Assembly (NCBI GenBank): GCA_911728435.2
Contig: OU452210.1
Coordinates: 8,556,001-8,620,000 of the forward strand
Length of the DNA: 64,000 bases
From: Apoderus coryli
Lineage: Eukaryota; Arthropoda; Insecta; Coleoptera; Attelabidae
Direction of reading: 5' to 3'
A program made the translations under genes and the position numbers. This document shows, piece by piece, positions 11,889 through 25,502 of the stretch. The notes below the pieces were generated by a model. The model did not search any database. It saw only the letters and a list, made by a program, of their open reading frames with translations, and was not told the origin of the DNA. Positions within the stretch are counted from its first letter, which is position 1, and every line of letters begins with the position of its first letter.

Positions 11889-14208
11889 GGTCAGCAGTCA
11901 AGACTATTTAAAAGAGCTCGTTTTCCTTTTTAGGCAGAAGTCATAAAAGGAATCGTTTAACTTATTCTCAACTCTTTTTGGATTATGCATTAATAAACTG
12001 TGTTTCTTTTATGTCAATATATTACAGATAAAAAAAGGGCATGAGTAGCAGTGCCGCAGGATTCTGGGTCACAATTTAGATATACACTGCTCTCAGCCAA
12101 CAGAAAACTGTAAATAGAAAATTAGAGTACATTTTTATAATCCGAAATAACTTGAAAATAGCCTGTCAGAAGCCCGAAATTGACGGTAAACCACTGATAT
12201 ACTTGGGGCTATTAATGAACTCGGAATGGGTGTGGATTGAATTTACAGCATGATGTGGGTTGAACTCTCCATAGACGGAAAACTCTATCGGTTTCATTCT
12301 CTACGGACACAGATGATTGATATTATCGACATTCTACTGGTAGCTGACGGGACGGAGTTATATAAAAAAATTGATTAGATCGTTGAAAAGTCAATTTTAC
12401 AATTCCGGCATTGGGCAGGATTCTAACGTAACGCCCATGATCAGAACAGTTAATTTTAAAAATTAATATGTAAGGATAATAATTCTAATTTCGAAATTTT
12501 TATTTTTCACTATTTCAATGATGTCAACTTAAAGCGTCACTTATAGGATTTAAAATTTTGTATACATATTGTTTCAGAACTTTACTACAAACTTCTAAAG
12601 CATATCATTAAGTACTAAGTCTCTGTTAAGTTTAAAAAGCATTTATTTCTATTGTGGTCCCGTTTATGCATGAAAACTGACATAAAAGAAGCTCAATAAT
12701 TTTGAAACACCTTTAAATACGTTTATAAGAGTTTGTTATAATGCTCCAAATTATGAGTTTTAAAGCGATTAAAATAAATATGAATAAAATTATATTATTT
12801 ATTTTTGTGTTTCATTTAATAGTTAATAAAAAAACACTTTGAGGGATTGTGAGCCACTCTGAGGTTATTTAATATAAATTAAATAATTGCTTTTCCTGTT
12901 TGCTATTTGAGTTTCAGGTTTAGTTCTTTTCCGTTTGCTGTTCCTATCTATTGACCACAAAAATTTAAATTGTGTACTTTAAAACCTCTGAATTTCTCTC
13001 TGCGCAACCGATAAGAAATATCAATTATAGGAACGTTTCATCTATAAATATATATATTTATTATTATATTATTATTTATAAAACAAGCAACACCTCAAAA
13101 TTTCTCAATACTCCTTTGAATTACCCTGTATATTCTTGAAGATAAGAAAACATGTATCTAAAATTAACAATGCATGTAGCTTTGCTACAATGATTTGCCA
13201 TATAAAAATTCTACCTGATGTAGGTGCCCTGTGCGAAAATTTTATAAAAATACCAACCCCATTCAAATTTGTTTGAAAAAATAGCAAAATTATTTTTTGA
13301 GTAAACTCAATGTTAATAGGTAACATAAGTAATTATTATAGAGTAAAACTAGCAAAATAAAGACTCTCGATATCGGTTGATTTGCAACTTTTGGAAACAA
13401 TTATTATTAGTAATCTGTAATTTCACTATTTAAAATATATTATACAGTTAATTAAAGATGCACATAAGTACAGGGATCGTCACATTAGATTTAATACTGA
13501 TAAATTATCAATTTTATATTAAACTAGTTTTATTTCTAGGTTACAGATTTCTGATTTCATTTGAAACAGTAATTCAAGTGAAGAGCTATATAGATATTTT
13601 TTTATTGACTTTGAAACCGTACAATTTATACGAGATTAATTATTGTTAATATGTTATTTTGCTACGTATTTCTTGTATACGTTTTACAGATGACTGATTG
13701 ACTTGTAAAACGCTAGTAGGTAGTTATGATATTTTGCTATTAATACAAATTTATCTATTGATATTTTTAAATTACAACATAATGTTTCTAAAGCCATTAG
13801 GTTTTTATTCAAAATAACAGTGTGGTCGTTATAATCTCAAGAAATGACCTTTAACAAGGTACATTGAGGGTATTGACCCACGACGAAGGAATACAGATTT
13901 TACAAATTTCGAGAATCTTTAAACTTTCAATGTTCCTTATCACGCACCTATGGCCACTTGTGCAAATCTTCAGTAAACAAATAATTAACTGAACTAAATT
14001 TAATCATGTAATATGATTCACCTATACTTAATATTGTTTCCCTCAGGTTATTTTTTTACTTAGTACCTAAATTAAAAAAATTATCTTACCTCTTCCTGTG
14101 TTATTATTCTCAATATCTCAAACTTTAATTCTAAATAAATAGAAATCGGGAATCTATGGATTTATTAGTCTTTCAAAGCAAACTATATTAGGTTTTCTTT
14201 CTTATATT

Positions 14209-14398
14209 AATATGAAAATAAAAAACGAGTCTCAAACTTTTTGACATATTTCCGGCAAGTAGCTTGGTGCCCATCGTCAAGAATCTTCAGATCTAAATTT
14301 TTGAGATTCGGTTGTTTGAAGATGGGCATAAGCTGGTTGTCCAAAACCTATCTATAGAATCTGTGAGGAAGATTGAGACGTGTCTTTTATTTTCATTA
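14209..14398. repeat. Fold-back MITE of about 190 bp
   Basis: The left arm (GAAAATAAAAAACGAGTCTC near 14214) pairs with the complement of GAGACGTGTCTTTTATTTTC near 14375-14394. The inner segments around GTGCCCATCGTCAAGAATC (14270s) and TTGAAGATGGGCATAAGC (14320s) are also inverted. No coding capacity. Confidence 0.75.
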
Positions 14399-14571
14399 AA
14401 TTAAGTTTTTACTTTAGTTAATCGAGGTTGGCACAAGCAGATTCTAGTAACCTTAAATATAGAATAGTCATAATGAGTTATATGATTTGCTTTAAATAAG
14501 TTTTAGTTATGCGGACATCTAAAAGTATCAGAGACAAATAATAAACGTTATTACACTGTTACTATTCCAGG

Positions 14572-14945
14572 GTTACGTATAGCTGTGAGTCTTGGACCAC
14601 TTATCGGAGGCATTTAAAAGCCCTAGAGAAGTACCATCAACGATGTCTTAGAAGAATTCTCGGAATCAAATGGCAGGACCGACAAACAAACATCAGCGTT
14701 CTGGAGAAAGCTGATTCAACTAGCATTGAGGCGATGATTGTGAGGCAACAGCTGCTGATCAAGTTTTTGAAGAGCAGCGTCAACGACATGAGGATGCAGC
14801 ACAGCATCGAAAGGAGAGAGAACGCATCGATGGGGCAGCGCGGCTACAACAGCCGGTAAATGTCAACTTTGTGACAAGGTTTGCGGCTCGAGGATGGGTC
14901 TGTTATAATAATTCATACTCGTTAGCGAGTGAATACTGATGATGA
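14572..14945 (+). pseudogene. 3' end of a non-LTR retrotransposon polyprotein
   Basis: An open piece from 14572 reads CESWTTYRRHLKALEKYHQR, then ILGIKWQDRQTN, then EAMIVRQQL. This is the conserved C-terminal region of many non-LTR reverse transcriptases. After an apparent internal deletion, a Cys motif CQLCDKVCGSRMGLL ends at a TAA near 14909, like the C-terminal zinc-finger tail of such ORFs. A short TGATGATGAT-like tail follows near 14937, suggesting an RTE-type 3' end. The 5' part is absent. Confidence 0.7.
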
Positions 14946-15640
14946 TTCGAGGTAGGATAAGACAGGAGTTTGTGCAAATGGTTCTCCTACTTCACCAAAC
15001 TTGAACGATTCTTAGTAAAACTCATAACAATTTAAAGGGCAAATAAGCAACAACTGAGCAGAAACTATTCTGAGAGAAAAGTTGTTAACCCAGCTTTCTT
15101 TTTACTCAATTATTTATTTATTAAGTTTGAATTAATCGTCGTATTAATACCAACTGGGTCCCTACTTATGAATATCATTAAATGGACCTCGTTAATATCT
15201 TTGTCATAAAAAATCAATGGTTCAACTTAACAACAAAAACTGTTCCAGGACTACCTCGAGACTAAACGAAGTTTACCTAGGTATAGCAAATTATTGGCGA
15301 TCTTACGAGACCGATATATGTGCAAGAGATACAAAAATTATTCGTGTTATTCGTTATCTGATACATCTTACTGGCTTAGCCCTTTGTAGTGGAAATCATG
15401 TAAAAAAACAAATATAAGTGCAAAGATTTTGGTAAGTATGACATAATATATACAGTTATATTTTGAGATACGTATTGGCGTCCATTGTAGAAACAATAAA
15501 AGCAATTAAAATAAATCAGAAGTAAATACTTAAAATTATATATAATTTGTTTGAATGATAAATGATTGAAAACAAAGCAACGCTGAAAACATTTTATTCG
15601 AGAAGTGTGGCCCAAGCCAACAATAAGTAGACAAGTCGCT
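14946..15640. other. Short intergenic stretch before the RhoGEF gene
   Basis: No gene supported; AT-rich with weak open frames on both strands only. Confidence 0.5.
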
Positions 15641-15865
15641 GAAGTTAACTTCTCTCTCGGTCCCCCTCCGAGTGACCAGCGACCAGACGAGAGAGAAATA
15701 TCGCTACTTTAGAACGGATAAAACCAAAACGTTTAGTAGGCGGAGGACACACACACACACTACCTGCCTATGTAACGTTTTTCGCATTTCTTATAAAATA
15801 CAAAACAACACCACGTTTTAATGGCTAACTGTGGTTATTTTCTTCGTTAAAGCTACAAGTGCAGC
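15640..15865 (+). promoter_or_regulatory. Probable distal promoter of the ARHGEF17-like gene
   Basis: Base composition rises sharply here relative to its surroundings. The stretch contains GAGA-type tracts (CTTCTCTCTCGG near 15649, ACGAGAGAGAAAT near 15687) and a short (CA)n run at 15749-15763. It directly precedes an exon ending in a consensus donor at 16105. No TATA box is convincing and the start site is not determined. Confidence 0.5.
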
Positions 15866-15961
15866 ATGGTATCCGCGAATTACCGGTTGCGGTGTCAGTG
15901 GGTGAACACTCTTCTCCATCGCCTCCACGGTGTTGCCGTTACTTTAGTTCAGAGACAATGA
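15866..15961 (+). other. Upstream ORF 1 in the distal leader
   Basis: ATG 15866 in a strong context (AGCATGG) opens 31 codons and stops at TGA 15959-15961. The stop overlaps the next upstream ATG at 15958 in the sequence ATGA. It is probably a translational control element rather than a functional peptide. Confidence 0.45.
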
Positions 15962-16105
15962 CCGACCGTCATCGAAGGGATATTGTTGGTACTTCGGCAT
16001 GTCCAGGTGGCACGAAGATTGTCTTCGACGTTGTGAAGATTGCACTGTTGCTGCTACCACCTGTACACACCGAGACGAGGAACAACTCGAAAATCTTTAT
16101 ACAAG
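15958..16105 (+). other. Upstream ORF 2 in the distal leader (continues across the splice)
   Basis: ATG 15958 has A at -3. The frame is open to the donor at 16105 with one base left over. After splicing to 18168 it reads two more codons and stops at TGA 18173-18175, which again overlaps an ATG (18172) as ATGA. Predicted length is 51 codons, including a hydrophobic stretch (VFDVVKIALLLLPPV). Confidence 0.45.
15999..16105 (+). CDS. ARHGEF17: Exon 1, possible N-terminal extension of the Rho GEF
   Basis: The donor AAG|GTACTT at 16105/16106 is good, and the 3' partner is the acceptor at 18167. In the phase that continues into the exon-2 frame, ATG 15999 (G at -3) starts a Cys-rich, acidic 37-residue extension (MSRWHEDCLRRCEDCTVAA, then a DEEQLENLYTRF segment) joined directly to the Met at 18172. 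Alternatively the whole exon is 5' leader and translation begins at 18172, which has a weak context (T at -3). I favour the exon being transcribed, with the coding status open. Confidence 0.45.
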
Positions 16106-18167
16106 GTACTTTCTTTCACAAACGTAATAACAGCTTTTTATTTATAAACAACACTTGAAAATAAACCGCTTATTGAACCAAAAGTTTCTACTTAAAATTA
16201 CTTTTAAATATTGTCCAAAAACTATTTAAAAATTAAATCATTCCTTTTTCCCTTGTGTTTTTCATAGATTATTATATATTTCTATCAGCAGTATCTTAAG
16301 TTTTGTTTCTTCAGTTTCTACGTAAAAATCCACTTTTCCAGGTTTAAAATTTAAATATCTAATTACAGATGTTTAATTTTTATTTATTTAGCAAATACTT
16401 AAATATTTTTTAATTGTCACAAACCCATATTCGGTAATCTTTTTGGTCCTAATCATAAAACCGGCTTAGTTCAATATATATTAGATTTATATGTAGTCTT
16501 TCTCCACACATAAAAAATATGTTGAATAAATATATTCACTTCATAAATTTATATTTCCTGCACTAAAAAGCGACCTATGCATTTAAGTAACTAATATTAT
16601 CTAGTGAAATAGGTTGAATTTCATATTGCAAAATATATAGGATATGCCAGAAGTGTGAAACAAATATGCTAATATTATTTTGCTAATGATGTAGTTATGC
16701 TTATATTATTTTATCAACTACGACGTTGTTTATGAGACAGATTCACTCCAAACAATAATCTGACATAAACTTTTTGGTTTTTAAATCAATATAAAAAATA
16801 ATATCGTATATATAAAGTTGATATTATTTATTGTGTGCGTGCGGATTTTTGCTAAATTCTTTCATCAGATTAAATTCAAAAAGTTTCTTTGATAGGAACC
16901 AAATCTGAAATAAAATTCAATATATATACCAAGTAGTTTTAATTTAATATATTTTGAAAATAATATTAAGTACATTCTGTTATATTTGATTAATCGAAGT
17001 TCAAATTCTGTTATGTTCAATCCGCACTTGTTGGGGTAGTTTTTTTCTGAGTGGTTGGTATTGTAGTTGTAGTAATCGTGGATGCTCTTTTTGGCAAATA
17101 ATTTATTTTATGGACTGAATGGAAAATTACATTTTACAAACTTACTCTTTATATAGGTACGCAATAAGAATGCCATCCTGCATTTTAGAAATTTCCAGTT
17201 TTTACTATATCATATATCATCTTATAATATACCTACATAAAATACTAGGTATTGTAATGTAAAACTTGTTTTACTCCTGTACCCTTCAAATTCGTTCGTT
17301 TTTCTATTGAATTTTATTTCATAATTCTCTTGGAAGTTTATTTCAAAATATTAGCCTTTTATAATTCTTAACAATTTTCACGCAGGCGTTTAAAGGGCAG
17401 ACCCATACCGGAATGCAATCCGTACAAAGCACACCGGCGCGGCGGTACTAATCCAGGGCGGTAAAAACTTCTTAGATTTGGACGTATTAGGGCAAACATA
17501 TTTTTCTTTGATGTTATAAAGAAGAAGAAATCTTGTTAAATGTAGAATAAATAATTGAAATAAAAAGCTCTGCATACATGTTTCGAGAAATCTGTTCTTA
17601 CCTTCAGCATTCAAAAATAGTACTGATAATTAGCTTCGCTTTTTTAAAATGTACTACTGATATACTATTAATAATCTAACCTGGTTTACGAGTTTCATTA
17701 AGGACTTTCACGTTTACTTTAATCGGATTTTATTATTGGGGCAAATATGTCATATGCGCCATAAGTCTAGAGAAAACTGAAATCGGAGCAAATTGCTCTG
17801 TGGATGTGGACTACTAATTTTATATCTGAATCATACTTGTTAGGCCTCATAGCGTTGTATGGATTATGCGAATTCACCGGTCCTACAGTATCACTTTCGT
17901 TATCCTAGTGCACGATTTCAAATTTAATCGTCAAAAATTTCCGGGTTTTTGATAAAATTAAGACAAAGAAATACTACTACTACTGCATTTATTATTGTTT
18001 AATCCAAGTTAAAAGTCTACTAAACTATGTATTTTCAACTACCCCTGTTATGGTGATACTAAGTAAATCCAAGTGTTACGTACTTTAGAGTACATTCTAT
18101 TAAATGATTCACTTTAAACATTAACTGAAAAACGTAATATTGGCATAACATTTTACTTTATTTCCAG
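16106..18167 (+). other. Intron 1
   Basis: Bounded by GTACTT and TTTATTTCCAG. AT-rich, with no supported feature inside. Confidence 0.65.
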
Positions 18168-19932
18168 ATTTATGACGGTTGGCTCGGTACGTTACGGGAT
18201 GCGTGTGGGAGCGGTATCACCACCGCCACCAGGGGCGGGTCCGCGGTATCGTACACATTGCTGTTGGCCCATAACACCCTGTAGCGATTTCAGCAACAGT
18301 GACAACAATTTTTCCATCTCCCGGATACCTCTACTTACTACACCGCCTATTAATAGCTTAGATATAATTAGTTGCGCAAATAGAATGAGGATGAACGACG
18401 ATGCTACGTCTACGTCAGAACAGACGTTGGCTCAGCAATCGACGCGCGACCATGTATTGTATACTGGCAAGTGCTTGTTAAAAACACAAATAAAACGTTG
18501 TGCCTTAGTGAGGCCTCAAGTGTATACAAGATTAACGGAATACGGGGAAATAAACGGCAATAAGGAGGACAACACCCTGGACCGATTGCCTAGATTCCGC
18601 TTCGGCGGAAATCGAGCTGAACGGCTTAAAAGAGGAGCTGTACCAATACCTCCTCCTCGAACAAGACATCAGTCTAGAACAACACCGCCTGTATCACCTC
18701 AACCTGTTTTAACCACACCGGAAAGTGATGAATCTACTTCGAGAGTGACTCCTTTACGAAGTGCATCGTTTTCACAAGTTGATTATTGTTCAGATGATAA
18801 TAAATATGTGAGGCGGAAACCAGCGGATGAGAAAAAACAACCGGAAAGCAATTTTGCGATAACTACACTGCCGCGTTCAAAAACTGTATCGCGAGCTTGC
18901 GTTAATTCAGATACATCAGTTGGTAAACAAGATAAAATATTAAATAGAGGACTTTTAGAAACACCCTTGAATAAAGCTATACCTGAAGTGGAGATTACCC
19001 CCGAAAGTCCGGAAAAATCACCTGATAAAACTCCTGTCCGTGTACAAGATAATATAAGAAATAATTTAGATAAACGACGCGACAAATCAAGAAGACGTAA
19101 AGGAATTTATTTGCCACGTTGGCCTAGTGCATATAATTCAAGTGAAGATGTAGAAAGTGAATGTTTTGGTAGTTTAGATAAAAATACTCCCGAATCGTTC
19201 CAGTGGAGTAGCCCTCAAGAAGAACCGGTAAGTCCAGACGATAATAACTCACCACCGGAATGGCCATTACGAGCCATAAATAGAAGGTTTCATTCTCAAT
19301 CGCCAGACGAAAGAGATTATTTGAAGGTTTCGAAAGCTCTCGGTCCATTTAGAACGGATTCATTGTCAGAAGGTGAACCTGAATTTTTGGAAAGAAAAGC
19401 AGACCAATTATCATTAGTTCCTTCGGATATTTCAGATAATGAGAGTAGATTAAGTATTGGAGCAGATCCGACAAGCCCAAATATACCTCGCAGATACTCC
19501 AAACGTCCACTAAGAGGTCCATATGGGCAAATGCTTGAAGCAGAAATGAAAAAGCCAGAATCTCGAAAGAACCTAAATACAGATTTAAAATTTTTAGAAG
19601 ATTTACCAGCATTAACAAGCAGTTCAATGAATAACTTAAATTTGCGTTCCAGAGGGTCTTGTAATAGTTCAATTGATGAAACAAATAAAGACTCCGTTCG
19701 TAATATAGATTCTCCAAAACCACAATTAGTGCATAAAAGAAAAGTTAGTGTCGATAATTTAGTTATAGAAAATAATCAGAAACTTGTACCAAATCATCAA
19801 CGTACTACATCAAGCCCTTCAAAACTAGAAGTGCTAGCAAATACTGAAGTGTCCAGTGTATTATTAGAACAGTTATTGAGAGGTAGTTCAGAACAATTAG
19901 CCACAAACGATGTTAATCAACAACAGCAAAAT
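18168..19932 (+). CDS. ARHGEF17: Exon 2: N-terminal disordered region of the Rho GEF
   Basis: ATG 18172 follows the acceptor at 18167 by four bases. The frame is open for 587 codons to the consensus donor AAT|GTAAGT at 19932/19933, phase 0. The protein is low complexity and rich in Ser, Pro, Arg and Asp. It contains a proline run (VSPPPPGAGP), a PIPPPRTRHQSRTTPPVSP stretch that could bind SH3 or 14-3-3 type partners, many Ser/Thr-Pro sites (TPESPEKSPDKTP), a basic patch (KRRDKSRRRKGIYLPRWP) and the ordered-looking segment RPLRGPYGQMLEAEMKKPE. No folded domain is visible, as expected for the long N-terminus of this family. Smaller minus-strand frames here are shadows. Confidence 0.9.
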
Positions 19933-22900
19933 GTAAGTTAATTTTCAAAGCTTGTTTCGATAATTCAAGGTTCAAAATTATTCAAGCTATATTTATTCTG
20001 GCCGCATATTGTGTCTAGAGAATTAAGCTCTATTGTTTCAATATTCAATATTTTTTCTATGCCACGTGTAATATTTTTTTTCACCGAAAATATGCTTCAA
20101 TATCACGTGCGAGAAATATGAAATAGATAGAAAATAATTTTTTTAATTTTATATATCTTTCTTTATTCAATATAAAAGGTATGGAAACATCTTTTTGTTA
20201 AGAGATATGTTTGGTTATTTTGTAATTCATGACATTGGAAGCAGTTAGATTTTATTTTCGGGAAAACTTTTAAAATCAGTTTTACATAATGTTACAACAC
20301 CAAAAAGACAATAGCGAAAGATATTATTAAGAACCTATAGAGAAGGAACTTATCAAAATTTGTGAGTATAGCAACCTCGACAGGGACCAGACAAATGCAA
20401 AGTTACTTATTATAAAAAATTTTATGGAAAAACAATTTTTATTTTAGTTTTATATTAAAAATGATTGACGAATTTATTAATGGATGTGATGTAAATTTAG
20501 TATACAACAATTTGATTAATATATTAATAATTTCATTACCATAAGTGACAAATTATAAATTAAAAAATTATTGGGTACTCTTGAATAGAAGATTATGCAT
20601 TTAAAATAGATTGATTATTCCAAAGGATAGGTACTATTAGAGGTACAGTGTACACCCCAGTACTAATTTAATTACCTATTGAAATATTATATGAAAATGT
20701 GAAATGGACGCAACAATTTATTGACATACAAATTGAATTTAAAAGTTTTATTATTAAGTTCCTCTTACTGTATAATTTTAGTGCTTTCCCTGTTTTCAGC
20801 AGTCCAAAAGTCCCTCATAGCTCTGGTAAGAACTTTGCTGCAGCGTCAAATAAATAAAATGTCATTGGCCTTGATTACATATTTACAATCCAATAAATCC
20901 CTTGAGAATCAAAAATAAAACAATAGCAATAAAATTTTACAAATTCAATAGTAAAAATGCCGCCAATTGAACTGTACATTCTTGAAAGATATGGGTACTA
21001 AGTGCCAAAGCGAAAAGGAAGGAACGGCTATTTATATTCGCAGAAATAATGTATAATTTCTAAAACCCTGTACATTCAAATTCATAAAACCCATTTTGAG
21101 GTTTTATATAGTACTTTAGAATTTAATAAAAAATATACATTTTATAAATATTTTAATTAATACATTATTAATACTTCTTATTCCCCTTATTAGCATAAAC
21201 CTTATTTGTTTATGTTCTACATTAGAATCGATTGATAATAAATTACCGGTATCCCTATTTTGCATTAGGCATATTCAGGATCAACACTGTACGTATTACT
21301 GAAATCAACAAGTGGCGTAGGTTTATTTCATTTTAGATTTGATTATTATACAAAAAAGATCTGATGTTTTACATACATATAACGGTCCACATCTAGTTCC
21401 GTACGGCATAAAAATATTTTCAATCAAAGTAATTATAGTATATAGTTTTTTAACTTATCTTTTTTTTAAATTTTCTAAAAACATGGTATTCTTAAAAAAA
21501 AATGTTCAACCCAATAACGATTTGGTCCGATATATATAGCTATTTTAAAGACAATTCTTTATTTTATTAACTGCGCAGTCTTGATTGCGGTGGGAAAACT
21601 ATTGTTCAACTTCGTATGAGAATATTTCTGCATGTTACAATGCCTCACAAAATGATCCACATCAAATGTATCAATCAAAAATACCATTAATTCCCAATCC
21701 GACGACAGTAGAGGATCATACCTACATCTTATAGAATAGATACGCTGATATAGTAGAACAATATGTATGGTGTGTGAAAACTATTTTTCTATTCTTTTTC
21801 GCTAATTTAAATTAAAATAGTTTAAATGCATTATATTTGGGTTTTAAAATATGTTAAAAAGTAGTAAAACTATGGATCGAATTTTGTTAATTCCTGATGC
21901 CGTCAAATTACCCACGCAATTTTTCGGTTATGTATATTTTGGCAAAATTGGAACAAAGCTCAACATTCTAAAAAAAATATACTTTTCAAATATATTTATG
22001 TCTTTTATAAGATCTTTTATCTTATTTAGAATTAAAATTTAGTCCTTACTATTTAATTTAGTGGAATAGTGGAATTTAATTTATTCGAAGAGAAAAAATA
22101 CAAATTTATTATAAAACAAAATGAGAAAAATTTATTGCAATTTATAATGTAGGGTAATTAGTTTGTCTCGAAATATTGACATTATAAGGTTTGTCTCGTG
22201 ACATGAAAATATTAAAAAATTACTGTTTTAACAGCAATTTTAATGGGCAGTTAAATTAAAAAATGAGGTTTTGAAAATAGGAAGGTACATTGGCTTGTCT
22301 TTCAGATTGGTTATAACTACTTTAGAATAAACAGACACTGCAAATTATGTACATACCTATATACAATGATGACATGATAAGAAATGGTAACTCTGAGTAA
22401 ATTTAGGAGTGAAACATGAATTTTTTAAATTATTGCAAAAATACACTAATTTGTAAATAAAAAAAAATAGAGGTCAAACTGACAAGATGAAACACTCTGT
22501 ATGTTAGTGATTAATACATTATAAAAGACCTCCAGAGCAGTCGCAGCATCCGAAATACAGAGTTAAAATTTCATACTGTTTCTCAATCGATGAATACTGG
22601 CATCTGTAGATACAAAAATGTTAAGTAAAACTATTTTAAACCCATTATTTTGCTTCTGTATGATAGTAGCCTTGGATTTATTAAGGAAAAGAAGCACCAC
22701 ACGACTGCCTGTATCTTTAATTTGAAAAACAAATAAATAAAATTATTATTTTTGAAATATACAAAAATAGAATATACGAAGCTATTAATAAACACTGTAA
22801 TGTATTTATTAAGCAATTACTTGCAGTAAAACCCCAAAAAGCTTCTTAAATATAGATCTTTTAATTTAGTCATTTATTTAAAGAAAGCATATTTTTTATT

Positions 22901-25502
22901 ATTATGTTTTTGGTGTGGCTTTAAAAAAGAAAATAATATGAAAATATTAGGAAGAAGTAAACTGTATATGCAGCAATGTGGTACATGCATCAAAATGGTA
23001 TTAAAATCTAATTTTAGGTACTTATACCGGGTGTTTCAAAGTGTTGTATTTTTAAAGCACGGCCAGTATCGCTTGAACATAAAATAAATATTTACTTGGC
23101 TTCAAATACAATATCTCACGAAGTATACAAAAGTTCATTAATATTTTTTTAATCTAAAATTTTGTATTTATGCGAATATACAGAACTTGATTGTGTTTTT
23201 GAGGGCGAACTTCAAAACCATTGTTGGTTGAATTTTTGTGTTCCATTCCATTCCAAAAGTAGCCAACTTAACTGTAATTTCTGATGGTTTTGTACATAAG
23301 GTTCTTTCCGTACAAGCTACAAATTCATCAACAATTCAGTGAAGACGATTAGGACAAAAGGATACAGTTTCAAGCATATTAATCAACTGAAATTAAAAAT
23401 AAAATTGTGCCGCGACATGATTATTGACTATTTTGAAATGTCAAGTTTGATTGCCATTTCTGAACCATTTTCGCGGCCATCTACTGAATGAGTAGCTTCT
23501 ACACGACGAACGAATAAGTTACCATCCGACTTTTACTTTAGAGTGTCCTATTAAGAATTGAACATATTAACAAGTTATCAAAACTCTCCAAGGTCTTGTT
23601 TCAAAGAAATAGATCCCCACGTTTTGTCGGTAGACATTAATATGTACCTATATGTTTACATAATATAATTATAAGAAGTGCAAAAATGTAGCGACTATTT
23701 AGGTATATAAATATTAGTTATGGAGTAGGCAAGCAATTTCATCAAACTTTTCCGCCAAATATTCCTTTTAAATTAATTGTAATTTATATCAAATTCATAC
23801 ACGTCGACAATAAGGGAAGTATTATGTTACTACCAGGGGGTGTTGGTCTACCGTTACTGTGCTTTTCGAAGTAAATTATGACATCTGCACCAAGATTGAC
23901 TTTCTTGTGATAAACAATTGGAATGATTTTTAAAATATAAAGAAAAGTTGGTATTATTTTATATTTTTGTGATAAAATTATATTCTCTAATTACATATAC
24001 ATAATTTACTACACATATACTTAATTTTACTGTTTTCGGAAATAATAATAAAAATAGAGCCAATTTATTAAAACTCAAACACTCGTTTGCACAACAGAAG
24101 TAACAAGAAAAAATAGTTTAAACAATTAGCATTTATAGACAGAAAATTTCCACAGGCAACCAAACTTACAGAAACAATGGAAGCACAAGCTTTATTTCTT
24201 TCATTCATGTTTTTTTTTCAATTTTCCCCAGAAATACGTCAAGTTACAAGTTTTTAAAAAATGCCCGTCTGAAAACATAAAATCATTTACCCTTTAGTAA
24301 TAAAATTCGACCCAATGAATCTGCAATTTGCCATTAATATACCTGCAGGGCCGTAAAAAGTTTAAAAAGGGCCAGAATTCAAAATGATGAACTTAATGAA
24401 CTGCCAAATAAAGGATGACATGAAAAGAAAAACTTTTTTAATTTTGAAATATGTATAACTTGTTCTTAGCACCATATAAATCATTTTACAAATATTATTA
24501 GGGGGGCGTCCGTGGATGTTTTTTAAAAAAAGGCTATTTTAATATGTAGTACTCATTATTATTATTACTTTGGCGCTGGTAATAGATATAATGAAACGTT
24601 GACAAAATTGTGTTGACTAAACATCGGTTATATAATCATCAGAATTGAAATTGCTGAAAGTAATTAGATATAATATCAGTACTGAAATTCAGAGAAAAAG
24701 GACATGTTTCTTATTTAACTACATGTGACATGAGGAGTTTTGTGCAAACGTATATTCCCTGGAATTGGGAAACATATTTTAATATCCAGGACGTTGGAGA
24801 CAATTGGTTTGAGTCTGGTTTGATACCCCTTTCTGGAATAACTTTGCTACACAAAAAGTGTTCAAAAAGATCCATCCAATCATCGAAGTACTTCTTTAAG
24901 TTCGTTCTCATGTGATATTTTTATCTCTGACACGGTAATGGAGTAGCGGAAATTATCTTTGCCAACATTGTTAAAGTACTATTATTGCTTGCTATGTTTA
25001 GCTTCAATTGTCAGTGGGATACCCTGTATATAATATACGTATATTTTTAAAGATAAATATAGAAGTAATTAGTGTACAGAAATTGAGGAAAACCATATAA
25101 AATTAATTAGGAAGGTATATCTAAATACTTACATATACATATATATTTTTTAGCTAACAGCCATATTTGGAAGTTATTTCTTATACAAAAATAAGTTTCT
25201 TTAGATGTAAAATGTTAATACACAATTATAAAAAACTTGAAATGCAAATGCAGATCTGTATTTAAATAAATATTCTGGTTATTATATGTTATTACATGTT
25301 TAATAACTCTCAGAAAATACCGAAGAACATTTTCGTCAAATCAAAACTTCTGACAAACCAGCAACGTGCAGAAATTTTGGTCAAGTTTTGTTTTTTTTTA
25401 ACAGGAACGTAGACGACTATCAATATTTCTTAAAGATATGAAGTTATAATTTAAATTTCTTGATTTACCGTCAAAACAGAAACAAAACTTTTGGCGTAGA
25501 TT

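Larger units (their letters stand above)
6805..14208. other. Intergenic DNA, AT-rich, with repeat pieces
   Basis: No supported gene. It holds a perfect hairpin at 7351-7383, a MITE copy at 8506-8692 and a larger element at 11100-11888. Minus-strand open frames at 8983-9237 and 9975-10175 have no recognisable domain. Confidence 0.55.

Noticed and set aside
18783..19723. Several minus-strand frames of 61-124 codons
   Set aside because: Shadows of the Rho GEF exon 2, which has coding composition and bracketing splice sites on the plus strand.
20801..20826. Small candidate exon between exons 2 and 3 (TTTTCAG ... CTG|GTAAGA)
   Set aside because: Exon 2 ends in phase 0, and in that phase the stretch reads into TAG after six codons. 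Exon 2 joins 30941 in frame without it.
23028..23545. Possible element bounded by CCGGGTGTTTCAAAG and GAGTGTCCTATT
   Set aside because: The two ends do not form an inverted repeat in the outward orientation, so the boundaries are guesswork.
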